Part shown: positions 11,392 through 23,966 of the stretch, one piece after another
How positions within the stretch are numbered: the stretch's first letter is position 1
Layout of the letters: the number at the start of each line of letters is the position of its first letter
Assembly: GCA_920105625.2 (NCBI GenBank)
Contig: OV050030.1
Location: 103,075,698 to 103,139,697 of the forward strand
DNA from: Clusia tigrina
Taxonomy: Eukaryota > Arthropoda > Insecta > Diptera > Clusiidae
DNA length: 64,000 bases
Direction of reading: 5' to 3'
Notes under the pieces: generated by a model
Told to the model about the DNA's origin: nothing
Databases searched by the model: none
What the model saw: only the letters and a program-made list of their open reading frames with translations
Program-made: the position numbers and the translations under genes

Positions 11392-12091
11392 ATAACCTAT
11401 CAAAGTTTGCAACATTCAATTGCTTGTAACTTTTTACTGGAGCGTCATAAAACCTTGAAATTTTGTAACAATAAATAAATCGTGCCTCTTGTCAATTTAA
11501 GCTATCGCTCATAGCTATGTTGCCCTTGAGTCCCACAACAAACACTGATAAAACTTCAAATGGAACTAACTTCTATACGGTGCGTCCTACACCTATCAAT
11601 GTTTGCAACATTCAAATACTTGTAACTTTTTACTGGAGCGTAATAAAACCTTGAAATTTTGTGACAATAAAGTACTCGTGTCTCTTGTCAATTAAAGTTA
11701 TCGCTCATAGCTATGCTACCCTTGACTCCAAAATCAAACACTGATAAAATTTCAAATGGCCCTAACTTCTATACGGTGCGTCCTACACTTATCAAAGTTT
11801 GCAACATTCAAATGCTTGTAACTTTTTACTGGAGCTTCATAAAATCTTGAAATTTTGTGACATTAAAGTACTCGTGCCTCTTGTCAATTGAAGCTATCGC
11901 TCATAGCTATGCTACCCTTGAGTCCCAAATCAAACACTGATAAATCTTCAAATGGCCCTAACTTCTATATGATGCGTCCTATACCTATCAAAGTTTGCAA
12001 CAATCAAATGCTTGTAACTTTTTACTGGAGCGTCATAAAACCTTGAAATTTTGGGACAATGAAGTTCTCGAGCTTCTTATCAATTTAAGCT
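11392..12091. repeat. 195-bp satellite, about 3.6 monomers (unit A)
   Basis: It repeats the block starting CCTATCAAAGTTTGCAAC with a period of about 195 bp, the same satellite as in 52890-64000. It sits between the integrase and env fragments and so links neighbouring 3.0-kb blocks. Confidence 0.95.
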
Positions 12092-12960
12092 GTTATGGAT
12101 GAGAGTTATGGATGGAACGGCATTTCGCCACTACTCCAAACGTCTCATCATCGTTTATCAATACTTTTTGGTACACTAAGGTCGCTCTTTTACGAAAATA
12201 TGTTGCAGCTCTGTTTATCAATATGTGGTATTTGGTTGCTTTATTTTCTGAATTGTCAGTAGTTACAGTAGTAAAATACCATTTGAATATAAAGAGGGTT
12301 TTGCTTATTCGACAGCTTCAATAATGTTCTGGTACGGCAAAACCTCCTCATTGGTGACGATCCGCTCGGTTTCCTCGTGATTAAGGAGGTTCGTGTTAAC
12401 GATGTCTGCCTTCACCATTTGACATGCGCGTACTATTTCGCCAATCTGCTCCTTCAAATTCTGAATTTGGCTAATGATTATGGTCTCGGCATTTCCAGAG
12501 TTGATCTCTTTACCTAGGGAATATACATGTTGCATCATGAGGTTCAGATGGTTAGTGGTTTCTAGCGTGGTATTAAAACGTGGGTCCTTAATTTTGAACT
12601 GGTGGATTTTATTGCTGATGACATCATTTTGGCTTCTTAAATATTATCCCAATCAGTAGCATCAGGGGAGCCGGCAAACCATATCCAGGATGACCCTATC
12701 CAGTTAATTGATCGGCGCCCTCGTGTTCTTACAGCACGTAGCGCATCGGGGTGCTGTGTTATATTATTTTAGCTGTAATCAATGAAAGGTTTCCTGACAG
12801 CGTTCCGCATAGCATTACCCGATACCTAAAGTTTCATTAGAGTGGTCCCGAAGGACTCCAAGTCGATAGAATTAGTTTAAAATGTCCATTTACAATCCAG
12901 GCGTCGCCGTGACGAATAACCACAAGGGGGAGTTGTATTTAAAAATGTTGAATCCGGAGA
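12092..12960 (-). pseudogene. Errantivirus env N-terminal fragment (unit A)
   Basis: On the minus strand there is a basic furin-like site (RTRGRR) followed by a hydrophobic stretch with the errantivirus signature WIGSSWIWFAGSPD, then a helical region (GKEINSGN ... NLKEQIGEIV). This matches the order of the fusion-type envelope of insect errantiviruses. A 1-2 bp loss near 12650 breaks the frame here, and the transmembrane end is absent because the fragment stops at the satellite. Integrase and env are in the correct order across the unit boundary, so they came from one provirus. Confidence 0.8.
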
Positions 12961-13434
12961 CGCTTGTTGGGGTGGTGTCCTTGTTGTTCTCGGGACGTCC
13001 TTCTGCTGTGCGCCTGTGGCTGAAAACCCTAAATCACTCTTTGGAAAAATCACTACATTACACTTTTAGCTTTTAAATCCAAGCCATTTATTCTTAGAAT
13101 ACTAACTCTTATATACTATTTACAATTCACAATTACAATACAAAAACTGACCTTTCTGGTGTTCCAGTTTCGCACCTGTTAATTGGTGTCAGTTGGTCAA
13201 GCCAACTGACCTACGCCATTCTGAAATGCTGATGGTGCATTCTAACTTTCAAAGCCCTTCGGTGGCTCGGCTGCAAAACTGTAGCACCCTAAAAGTTTAC
13301 ATAATAAATATTACATGGGTAATATTATTTCTAAATACTCTCACCCTAAAAATATGTGCTTTCTTAAGTAACTTTAACACCTGCTTTTATCACATAGAAT
13401 GTGTGGCATCTGTTAGGAGTCGATGATGTGAGAC

Positions 13435-15550
13435 CAGAAACATAAATGATAGAGACATCCAATTTTTTTTTAAACATTTCTTCCAGCGAAATCGCAGGGA
13501 GGAAGACTTGTTTCTGGTACTTGTATACATGTTCCTTGGAACTTAAATTAACATTTTCCGTATACATTTATGATCAATTTTGTAAACGCAACATTATAAT
13601 TATATATGTATGTACGATTATGTATACTTATAAAAAAGCATTTGTTGTGGCATTTTAATATGTGTTATGATGGTATATTAATATAAATATGAAAATGTGC
13701 ATGCACGTGTCATTTGTACGTGACTTACAATTTTTAATTGGAATATATATTCTTTGATTTTTCAAATCAATATAAGAAATATATAATATTTATCAAAATT
13801 TCACATATATAGAATTATGGGATTTTTATATATTTTTCATATGTAAATTATATTTCATATACATATAATTCTATTTCATAAACAAATCCTTCCTTCTTCA
13901 TTCATAAATTATTGTACGGTGCCAAAAATCTGCTTTCTATTGATTATGTCGGCCACTGACACCAGGCGAACAAAAAACGAAAACAGCATCACACTTCACA
14001 TCTTAAATTGAAAATTGAAATTATTCTTTAGTTTCAAAAATATTACGTAATGTGGACAAATCTTCTTTGTTTGTTTTGGCATTTCGGTCCATTCACAAGT
14101 CGCTACCTGTCAGAGCTATATATGTATAAATGTATGTAAGTGTCCACTCAGAATTATTGCGGGGGATTCACTTTCCTTGCATATTCAGATTTAGTGCTGG
14201 GGATTCACTTTCCTTCAGATCTGATATTTTTAGCACAATGAAAAGGAATAACATTTCTTGTGGTGTGTGTACGAAGTAATATGCAGCGCTTTCCAAGCTT
14301 GAAAGTCAGATAAAAGTGCGAAACCTTGCAAATATGTAAGCTTTCTTTAAGCGGGCTGCAATTTTGTGAGCTGGGGACCACTGAGGGATAGCATTGCAAA
14401 CAATTTGAAAATAAAGAATAGTTTCAAGTCTACCACTGCTTTCCTATTCTGTTCGCCTGGTATGAGTGGCCAGCATACTCAATAGAAAGAGGACTGATTT
14501 TATTTATTTATTATTATTATAATTATAATAATAATAAACAAAACCTACAAAATCACAACAAATATGAGTACCAATATTTCCATTTTTATAAAAATCAGTA
14601 AAATATGAAATCAAATAAATTCTAAATTTCTTAATCACACATATTGATGTACGTATAAAATTGAGAAAGTATTTGATTTCATGAAATAGTATGTGTTGTT
14701 ATATGAAATGTGGCACTTCTGCGCAAATTGTCAAACTTAAAAATGCTAAAAAATACCAAATATAAAAAATATTTATCTCTAAACCATGTGAGACCGTTTG
14801 ACCTACATTCGAGTAGAATGATTGTGTACATTCTCACATACACATTTATTCATTAATCAAAAGCTTTCACACATTGACAATACCAAACAAGAAGCGTGTG
14901 TTTGTATGTATATTGTGTATACTCTACATTAAATAAATGCATTAATTTCATTCCATTCTTTCGGTGTTCTTTATCCAACAAGAAAAACCGCCGCATCAAA
15001 GAACAACGAAAGAGTAAATATATTTAGAATCAAATTGCAATACAACATCTTCATTTTTCCCAACATTGTTAAAATATATACAATGTATTATCAAAGCGAA
15101 TGCATATCTATATGATCTATGGTAAGCTGTCACTCCTGAGGTAGTTTCGCATCTTTAACAAAAATTTTTAATTTTATTTTTAAATAAATATTTGTTGCGA
15201 TTTTTTGGCAAAAAGTTTAATGGGCAAATATTTCATAATTTATATTTCTGCTGTATATATGCTTATTTGATTTTATACCATATTAGAGATGAATGGTGAT
15301 CTAATGATGTAGTGGTTGTTAGCCATATTAAAAAAAAATTAAAATAAAACTTTTTATGTAATAAGCGCAATTGCATTAAATTAATTGTTTTATACAAATA
15401 TGTAGAGCAACTAAACATTAATTAGAAACACTTCGTGTATACAAAACATGCCAACTTTGTATCTTTCATTCCAAAAAGTCTTCCTCCCTGCGTATTTTGT
15501 ATACAAGCTTAACAGAGGGAAATTGGATGTCTCAATCATTTATGTTTCTG
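13435..15550. mobile_element. Non-autonomous DNA transposon inside the GypA LTR (unit B)
   Basis: About 2.1 kb with terminal inverted repeats: CAGAAACATAAATGAT at the left, its complement at the right, about 31 bp with few mismatches. A second matched block (CGCAGGGAGGAAGACT) lies about 60-75 bp inside each end. The flanking GTGAGAC occurs on both sides (13428-13434 and 15551-15557); depending on where the ends are drawn the target duplication is 5-7 bp. The unbroken site is in the LTR at 25108-25610. No transposase frame is present. The superfamily is uncertain. Confidence 0.85.
13933..14489. mobile_element. Nested inverted-repeat element (MITE-like)
   Basis: A 557-bp segment has imperfect inverted ends of about 50 bp: CTTTCTATTGATTATGTCGG at the left; the right end complements it (CAATAGAAAG at 14480-14489), both including the CCAGGCGAAC block. 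No coding frame. It may be a MITE inserted in the larger transposon or an internal palindromic part of it. A direct repeat GGGGATTCACTTTCCTT occurs twice near 14161 and 14199. Confidence 0.55.
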
Positions 15551-15592
15551 GTGAGACACTACGCGCAGGTAGCTTGATTCTAACTCACAACA

Positions 15593-15608
15593 TCCCTCCC
15601 CTCTTTCT
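15593..15608 (-). promoter_or_regulatory. GypA polypurine tract (unit B)
   Basis: The minus strand reads AGAAAGAGGGGAGGGA immediately upstream of the 3' LTR, the expected position and composition for the plus-strand primer of reverse transcription. Confidence 0.85.
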
Positions 15609-18503
15609 AAAAGAAGTTAGTGCAACTAACTTCTAATGAATCTTTACAGTATTTTTCTCTTTTCTGCATTTTAAACAATCTGTGCCTTTTCTTAATCCTG
15701 TAGTACATATGTATAGTTTTTCTTTTTTCAAATTCGCCTTATTTGGGTTCAATTGTTGTATTTTGTTCTTTTTACTTTTGTGTTCTTTTCTTTTTCCTCT
15801 TTTATTTTATTTTGTTATTTTAGTTCTATTTTTTTTCTTCTTTTTCCCCTTTTGTTTTATTTTGTTCTTTTATTTCCATCTTTTTTTTATATTACCCTTT
15901 TTATATTTGGTCTTTCATCGACTATTTTCTCACTGGCGTATATACTATTTTCAACAACTAGCGATAATACAATTTAATCCTATACTTAAGATCTTATATT
16001 CTACTATGATATTTATATCTAAAATATAACATTATACTTCTGCTAACTGCTGAACCGGTTGACGGCTGCCGTTGACGGAGTGAAATCCCTCGATGAACTC
16101 TGCATACCCATCCCTTCTTTCTGGATCGGAACGTATGTTATAGGTTGGCGAATTGGTTTGCCATTAAAACCTTGCTTTCAGTGGCCTTCTTCTTTCCATT
16201 TATATAGCGTGCCCCACGGCTGTAGGTGGTACTGCCTCTGCTTATAGTATTCAACTTGTAAAAAACATTTGGAATACATGAGAGATTACAATATACCTTC
16301 TTACTTTGCAGCAATGCGTTTTATGGTGGAAGTGTTTCTCTTGAGCTTCCTCATAATGGTATTCGACATCGTTTGTCTGTGATGCGGAGACAATCGTTAT
16401 TTTACTGAGATACACGTTCAATTATGTAATTTGTGTACTCTGATTCGTTACCAGTATCTGTGTCCTCCTGTATTAAATCATATTTCATACATATGTAAAT
16501 AACATTTCATATGTTCATACTCTAGATTTGACATATACTTCAATGAAGCAATTAACTTCCGCGAGCCAAATTTCTTCTGCTTATTATATTTGGTGGTGGT
16601 TTCAGTCACCCACCTTAACTTACCCATCTTCAACTTATCCAAAATCGATTCTGTTGAGATTGCGATACACTGGGTGGACATTGTAATATAAAACTGTCCA
16701 ATGCAAAATATGACTCCGCAAGGAAACTTGTTTATTTTTCGTTGCTTGTCAATAACTCATCCACAACGCGTTCAAATGCTACGGCCATATGCCGCTTCGG
16801 AAAGAAAAATAACTCCGTCACCAGTCATCCCCAATCCAATATATTGGCATCCTTGCGGTCACAACCTTGGATAGCTGCCAGAAATCTCTGATTTTAAAAA
16901 AGCACATCTTTCCGAATACTATGTTGGTCCCATAGTCCGAACCGTATTCCAATATCCGCTGTTCCCGGAACTTCCTGGTTCGCTTCACATCATCAGAGCT
17001 ATTTAGAGAACACCTATAATAATTTTCTTAATTTTCTAGTATACATTTTCGTTTGATATTTCTTCTATGTTTAATTTTTGTCGAACATTTCATAAGTCAA
17101 TTTAATGGATGAATTTCAAAATTATATAATATTTAAATAAATACACTATATGTACTATATATACTCTTGGGTATAATTTTCCTATTTAGTATGATTTGTA
17201 TTTCTTGTATTATAACACCTATTTCATTATAAAGTTAGATTTAAAATAATTAATTTTTGTAACTCTAATTATTTTTTAAACGACTTATGTTTCTAATGTG
17301 AACTTTACCCAGATTATAATTTTTTTAATCTTTAACTTTTCTTAAACATACGCTATTCCTGAATATATAAACAAAAAACAATATTTCTACAACATGTTTA
17401 TTCTATAATTGAATGCTATATCATTCAATTTGCGTCCACTCGTCTTTTCCCCCTACAGTCTTGGATTCGCTACTGCATCCTAGAGGAAAAGAGGACTGGA
17501 CCATGTGTTACTATTGCCATATAGGGCAGCAGTTTTGCTTCGATTTATTTTCCGTGCTCTTTTTCAACACGTGAACTATCACTCATTTCAGTTTTGAATC
17601 AATTCATTGGTCCTCCGACAAAAACCAGATTATATAAAATAATCCCGTTTGTGTCAAAACTTTGTCCATAGCATGACTATATCTTTCATCGCAGTCAATT
17701 ATTGGATCCAAATTTATCTATAACCTGATATGTACTTGTATCCATTAACGATCGTCTCTTCCTACACCCTGTAGTTAGATCGTATATGGCTACATACATA
17801 CATTCGAGGCGCTTTAAATTACCTAGAATTAAATGCTAACGTTATTTTCCCCCATTAACTATACATCTTTTTTTATATCCCAACATATACATTTATTCAA
17901 ATTTCCATACGCTAATTTCCTAATCAATAAACAGTTAAAACCTATGTATATCTACATATAGCCTGCTGCAGTATCTGCAAATTCCCAATTCCTAATCATA
18001 TGTCCCTACATACTTACTTATATGGCCATACCCATTCCTCATAATTAGAATACTTACTTCTTTAAATATTCCCTCGTACATTCATTCTGTACATTATACA
18101 GTTACATACATATATATTTACTTCACCAACGGTGCCGGCGCTACTGCTTTAATTTTATTAACCGCCGTATGTATGTATGTACATATTTGAAGTTAAGTTT
18201 TATATTACTTACCCACGACTGTCTTACTATTTTATTTTATTTTTTAAATACGTGCAATGAACCCGTTTATTATTATTTAATATGTAAAAAAATATATATT
18301 TTTCTCTACTGTCTTCATTCGGCAATAGTGCTTAATAAGCAGATTTTCATTACGTCAATTTTACTTGCCCGAGCTTAAGTGGCACACTTTTATTGGCATT
18401 GACTTTGAAAATCGGCGCTGCGTGTGTTATTTGATACCCACACGTACATGTTTACATTGTTACTCTTGTGTTAACATTTGTAAAACACTATTAACATATG
18501 TCT
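15609..18503 (-). other. GypA copy B 3' noncoding region with exon-like remnants
   Basis: It is the counterpart of 1-2777: T-rich tract (about 15730-15910), the exon-like cluster (about 16050-17020, including the frame at 16681-16478 starting MSTQC) and AT-rich DNA. In this copy the upstream open stretch reads EYGSDYGTNIVFGKMCFF without a stop, but a 17-bp deletion near 16862 shifts the next part. At 2.9 kb it is long for sequence between integrase and 3' LTR in a Ty3/gypsy element without a recognisable env. Confidence 0.6.
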
Positions 18504-19970
18504 TTAGTAGCGTGGTCTAATGTGGAATAATTTCAACAAATTATTATGTAGCTTTTTATTTTTGCCCTTAATCGTTACGACTGTTGTAACTGGGCTTCGG
18601 ATCTCTGCTACTACATACGGGCCTATCCACACAGGTGAGAATTTGTTTGTCCTAGCCTGATTCTTCATGAGTACTTGATCACCCACGCTAAAAACGACTG
18701 GATTTAGTACCTTGTTATAGGCTTCCCTGGCTACTCGTTTAGCACAATCCTGGTTTTCTCTGACCAACTCGTGCGCTCGCTGTAGCTGATACTTTTGCAC
18801 TTTATTCGGGTCATCAGAATTGTACACTGGCGCACATTTGCGCTTCAGATTTGCTGGCATGTTGAAATCAAACCCGTAGAGCGTCCTGAACGGAGTTTGC
18901 TTCGTTGATACATGTACCGTATTATTGTGTACATGCATTGCAGTGATCAACCATTGATCCCAATTCGAGCTGTCTTCTTTGGCAAAACTGCGCAAGTACT
19001 CGGCCAGAGGTCGATGATTACGTTCCAATGAGCCGTTCGCCTGTGGATGATATAGTGTTATGTGTAACTTCTTGATTCCCAGCATTTTACAAAATTCTGA
19101 GAATAATTTCGATACAAAATTGGAACCATTGTCGGTTATCAAAACCTTAGGTATGTTGTATCGTGCTATAATCTCATCAAAGAATGCTTTGGCTACCGTA
19201 CCTGCTTCAGCATCGGGTATAGCCACGCATGCCATATACTTCGAGAAATCATCTTGGAACGTCAAAATGTATTTATTTCCCGAAACTGTCTCAGTTAAAA
19301 TACCCACAATATCCATATGAACTTTATCAAATGGCTGTTTTGGTGTGTCAGTTAACATCATTGGCATCTTTGTCAGCCGTGAACTTTTGTTGGCCTGACA
19401 TTTTGGACAACTCTTTATATATTTTTTAATGTCCTTGAGCATACCTTTCCATCCGTATGCTCGCCTAATTCTGTCATGTGTTTTCCAGAATCCCTGGTGT
19501 CCACCTAAAGGTGAATCATGGAAACCCTTTAACACAGCCTGGATATCCTTTATATCCTCCAGCCATTCCACACCACTGGCTCTTTGTTCATTAGCAGCGT
19601 CACCCGCATTGCTAACATTTCTTGTTGCATCAATTTTATCCCCTTGAATTCTCTCGGCCTTCTCCTTATCTGACCTTGCTTTGGCCCTCGTTTGCACTAC
19701 TGATACCTTGTGTGCCTGCGGTACTCTGCTGAGAGCATCGGCATTCAGATTCTTTTTCCCAGGTTTGTATATGATTTCAAAATTATACTCAGAAAATTTG
19801 TGTCTGAACCTGGCTAGCCTAGACGTTTGGTCTTTATAATTGGCTATGCCTCTCAACGGTTGGTGATCAGTATATATCTTAAATGGGCGTCCTAGCAGAT
19901 ATGCCCTAAAATACTTCGTAGCCCATACAATGGCTAGAAATTCCTTCTCTATTGTGGAGTATCTTTTCTC
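18504..19970 (-). pseudogene. GypA copy B RNase H end and integrase
   Basis: The frame is open for over 450 codons: RNase H end (YTDHQPL, NADALSRV), HHCC zinc finger, DDE core (HMDIVG, ITDNGSNF, LERNHR), GPY/F-type end and stop at HIRPRY. It is the best preserved integrase of the three GypA copies. It is not joined in frame to RT because of the upstream deletion at about 19970. Confidence 0.9.
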
Positions 19971-21638
19971 CTAAATAAACCACCTCTCTTCGCAAAAATT
20001 GACACTTCTCCCTGTTCAATTTCAAATTGTGCTCTCGTAATTTCTGGAGCACCTTCCACAAGCGTTGCGAATGCTGCTGCAAGTTCTTCCCATAAATTAC
20101 AATATCATCGAGATACACAAAACAATCTAACCCTTGCAAGCCTGTTAGCACATGGTTCATTAGCCGTTGGAAGGTAGCCGGTGCTCCTGTTAATCCAAAC
20201 TGCATTCTGTTAAACTCATAATGCCCTAAACCGGTGCTGAACGCGGTTTTCTGCTTATCTTGGGTATCCACCAGAACTTGGTGGTAGCCACTCGCTAAAT
20301 CAAGTGTAGAAAAATATCTACTATGCCCCAACTGATCCAGAATCTCTTCTATCCTTGGTATCGGAAACACCTGCTTGATAGTGGCGTCGTTCAATTTCCT
20401 AAAATCGACGACCATTCTCCACTTCTTCTGACCCTGAGTACCTCCCTTCTTTTTTACCAAAATTATTGGTGAGTTCCAAGGCGAGATACTCGGTGAAATT
20501 ATATTATCCTTTAACATTCCTTCCACTTGCCTATTTACCTCATATTTGTGAGCTTGCGGCAATCTGTACTGTTTCTGGTTAATTGGTGCTTGATCCACTC
20601 TAGTAGGTATTTCATGCTCTACCTCTGGTGTATATGTCAACTGGTCTCCTTCCAGCAAAAATATGTCATGGAATGACGCACAAATGGCTTCTATTGATGC
20701 CTTCTCTTCTGAATTTACGCTTGGGTCTAACTTCAGTGATTCTAGCACTCTCTCCATTCTTTTTCTTATATCAACTTGTTTAATCTGATTTACCGATCTA
20801 TAATTCGGTTCCTTAAAATTATCGTAACTAGTGAACTTGGGCCTAAAATCCTCATCCATCAGGTAGTCCTTTTCCGATGCGTTGAGTACGCAAGCGTACA
20901 CCTTACCCTTGTCAACGTGCGTTATGGTTTCCTCCATATATACGCCCTCCGCTAGCTGCGGCTAGTGCAAAACAACAGTCCTAAGTTTCGTATTTACATG
21001 CATAGTAACTACTCTGGTTGACCTTCAGTTTACTACCTCCATACCACACTTCTTAACCCTAGTCACGATTCCTTCCTGCCATGACATTAATGGAAGAGTA
21101 AGGATTCTATTCTTATTATTTTCATAGAATGATAACTGCTTGTCGAGCGCATCCAGTATGGTGCGGCCCCAAAAATTATCGCGGCCAATTATCCCTTCAG
21201 CCGAGATACCTTTCCTATCCACTTCCACCGCATGCACTCTAAAACTTATACCCTTAACTCCACCGCCTATTCTGAGCGACCCCAATGTCCTAATGCACCC
21301 TCCAAAAGCTCCGTTAAGCGTTCTTAAGTCCATTTGATTAATGTCTAGCCCCTTCCGTAAAACACTAGATTTTACGAAGCTAGTGTCCGCCCCTGAATCT
21401 ACTAATACCACTAGCTTTCCACTAGCTGATTCCTTGCAGGGTGTCTCGATGAAGGCATCACCTATCCTGCTCATAGCGAAGCAACCTCCTTTTGTTCCCA
21501 ATATGGACGTATATCCACTCCCTAACTCTTCGTGATACTGGAGAGCCTCCTGCTCCTTCTCCTGGACTGTAGTTCCTACATTACTAGTCCCACGTACTTC
21601 CGGCCTTATTATTACTTCCTTTCTTTTGGCTTTCCAGT
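19971..21638 (-). pseudogene. GypA copy B protease and reverse transcriptase
   Basis: The protease motif VDSGADTSF is present. RT motifs are SPWNSPIILV, FSTLDLASGYHQV and YLDDIVIYG, with the DLASGY aspartate retained. Two nonsense changes (near 21025 and 20962) lie between protease and RT where copies A and C have sense codons. The frame enters the wrong phase after YLG because of the RNase H deletion shared by all copies. Confidence 0.9.
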
Positions 21639-23203
21639 CTATTGGCCTAAACTGGGCCGTTGGAAGTTTCCCTGGTTCCTTTGTTGGGATTGTCTATCCC
21701 TGCATTCCACTGCCCGATGTCCCATTCGTCCACATGAGAAACATCTCAACCCCTGTTTGGTGTTGCTTATCCTTGCTTCACTTCTGGAATTCCAATTTGG
21801 TCGCTGCTGACCACTCCCAGTTTTGAAAGGATTTCTTCCTTGGTTAATTCCTTCTGTTGAATTAACTCTGGGACTACTGAAGCTACCCCTGCTGTCCCTC
21901 AAGTGTGGAACCGGGCGCCTCGTAGCTGGCTGCCTTTTACTCTGATTCCATTTTGTGTCTCCATGGCACTGTCTACTTGCCTCACGACCATATGTTTGGC
22001 ACTCCATACAGTAGGGCGTGTTTTTGCGTGTAATGCACTCATCCCTTGTATGACCTTGCTTACGGCAGAACGAACTTGTGGGTGCCCTCTGTACAAACCC
22101 CCGGTACCGATTTCTCGGATTCGCGGCTCTGCTGTCGGAGACATCGGGATTATATGTTCCTCCGTATATGCTTGGGACGTAATTACTTCCATCTCTTTTC
22201 ACGACAGCGGCGGTGAACATGTCCTGTCTATTTTCCAACATGTGTACCTCGCCTAACCCAGCCGTACTCCGTTCCACGAGAACTTGTGCTCTAATCGGTT
22301 CCTCTACTAATTCCTCCAGAGATCCTGTTCTGCTATTCAGCATATGAATCTTTAGAACGGAGTTGCGGAGCCCCACCACGAAAGTTGTCAACACCGACTC
22401 GTCAACTTCGTGTAATAACGCTGTATCTCCAATGCCATTGTACTAATTCCTGATTATTTCCTGGGCCATCATCTGAAGTGACTCTAAACGCCTGGCAAAG
22501 GCACGTATGTCTTCACTTGCCAGCTGCTTCCTGATTCTTATTTCTTGAGTTATGTCCTCCAAAGTTCTCTCCTTCAAATAAGTTCTCCTTATAAGATCGT
22601 AAAGCTCGTCCACACTGGCGAATTGCTTTGGCAACACAAGGTTGTACGCGTCTCCAAATAATCTTTGCTTAACACAGTCGAAGAAATCCTGCAACTCATC
22701 AGGGCTTATGCTTCGCTTTGCAAGCTCACAACCTTGAATGAATCTGTTAACTTCTGACCGTAAATCTTCTGAAGCTGCACCAGTAAACACAGGTACTAGC
22801 CTGGCCACTGTCTTTGAAGTCTCCTCTACACCCATTTTGCGTATTTTTGGTTTACTTATGACCGGTAAAACTTGAGCGCTATCTTTATGAGTGGTTCCTA
22901 GCTTCACTACTCCCGGATCTGAGAGGTAATTGACCAATGACGGACTCAAACTAATTAGTCTTCGATCGTTTGTTCGTAAAGTCGAAATACTGTCCTCAGT
23001 ATTGGGACTTTCCTGTACCGTTACTGCTTCTAGCTCTTTTGGCGGATATCCCTTATTTTTATTAGTTATCGGACGTTCTGGAGAAAAAGGCTCGACCCCG
23101 ATTTCAGATGCGGAAAACAAAAATCCCGCTTCCCTCTCTTCACCCAATACAAATCTGGGCTTTACCACGCGGCTTCTGGTGTTAGATACTCCGGCCAGCG
23201 CAC
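21639..23203 (-). pseudogene. GypA copy B gag
   Basis: The capsid-like half (23168-22443) ends at a stop just after IIRN; the C-terminal half (22394-21639) holds the zinc knuckles, including a canonical CFSCGRMGHRAVEC. A small change near 22443 breaks the frame. The end overlaps the -1 pol frame. Confidence 0.85.
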
Positions 23204-23217
23204 TTCCGGTGGCAATG

Positions 23218-23966
23218 TCAATACCGTCTGTGTAAATCCAGCCGCTGCTGATTTGATCTCTCCCTATTCAGTGAGGACCTATTGGTCGCCCGTCCTCTTT
23301 TTAATTCCGCACACTCCTTTTCCAACAGCGATGCTGCTTCCTCTGTCTCCGTCAATCTCCGAGAAAGTTCCTTTGCCCTATTCTCGAGATATTCTTTTTG
23401 TGCTCTCAAATCTTCTCTTTTCTCATAAAATTTGAACAACTTTTCTTCTGTCCTTTTTTGGGTTGCCGTCAAGGCTTGATCCGCTACTTCTAAGGGTGAC
23501 ACAGCTCCTCCGGCGTTCGCCTGCCTCCACAGTTCCTGAGCTTCTTCCCTGCTCGTACTCACTTCGAACTGGTCAACTATTTTCCCAGTAACCAGTTTCA
23601 CCTCTGACTTTATTGATTTCAATCTGTTCCTTATTTCCTCGTCTGGCGAAACCAAACTCACTGTTTGTTGTCCTAATTCTAACTAAAGGTAAAGGTATCT
23701 GCCCATTCGTTGACCAGACTATTTATGAAGTCTGCGTCATTTTCCGCAAAATATTTTCCCTTGCCGTACTCAACTGCGTGAGGCAACAACAGTCCATGAT
23801 TATTGTTGAACTCTCTCCCCAGATTTTGCAACTGTGTTATTCGCTTGCGGTAATACACGTTGTCCTTACGTAACTTGCCGTCTTTCTTAAAATTACGGAC
23901 CAATTTTTCAATCGCCTCTCCAATTTGCTCCTGCATCAGCAGTAATCCTTGCGCTTTCTTCGTCAT
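23218..23966 (-). pseudogene. GypA copy B upstream coiled-coil ORF
   Basis: Same protein as 8379-9101 but with a frame-breaking change near 23680, where part of the sequence SSELEELGQQ is replaced. The C-terminal coiled-coil portion is intact and its end runs on to HRRY before a stop, overlapping the gag frame region. Confidence 0.6.

Larger units (their letters stand above)
1..12960. repeat. Tandem unit A (left-truncated copy of the 15.65-kb unit)
   Basis: This stretch matches 15.65 kb to the right along its whole length; for example the T-rich start at position 1 recurs at about 15737 and 31391. It contains GypA copy A from its 3' noncoding region to a truncated 5' LTR, followed by the errantivirus integrase fragment, satellite and env fragment. 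About 2.7 kb of the unit (3' LTR with the DNA transposon) should lie left of the window. It differs from B by a jockey insertion (4047-4904) and a shortened 5' LTR. Confidence 0.93.
12965..15592 (-). repeat. GypA copy B 3' LTR, split by a DNA transposon
   Basis: The LTR halves are 12965-13434 and 15551-15592; they match the uninterrupted LTR at 25108-25610. Ends read TGTTGGGG and CTCACAACA on the plus strand. A perfect 9-bp stem with 5-nt loop lies at 13188-13210 (GTCAGTTGG / CCAACTGAC). Confidence 0.94.

Noticed and set aside
12305..12960. A functional env gene
   Set aside because: Frames are broken, the transmembrane end is missing and the fragment is bounded by satellite; only a remnant is supported.
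13428..15557. Assigning the LTR-borne transposon to the hAT superfamily
   Set aside because: The duplication could be 5, 6 or 7 bp but not a clean 8 bp, and no transposase is present.
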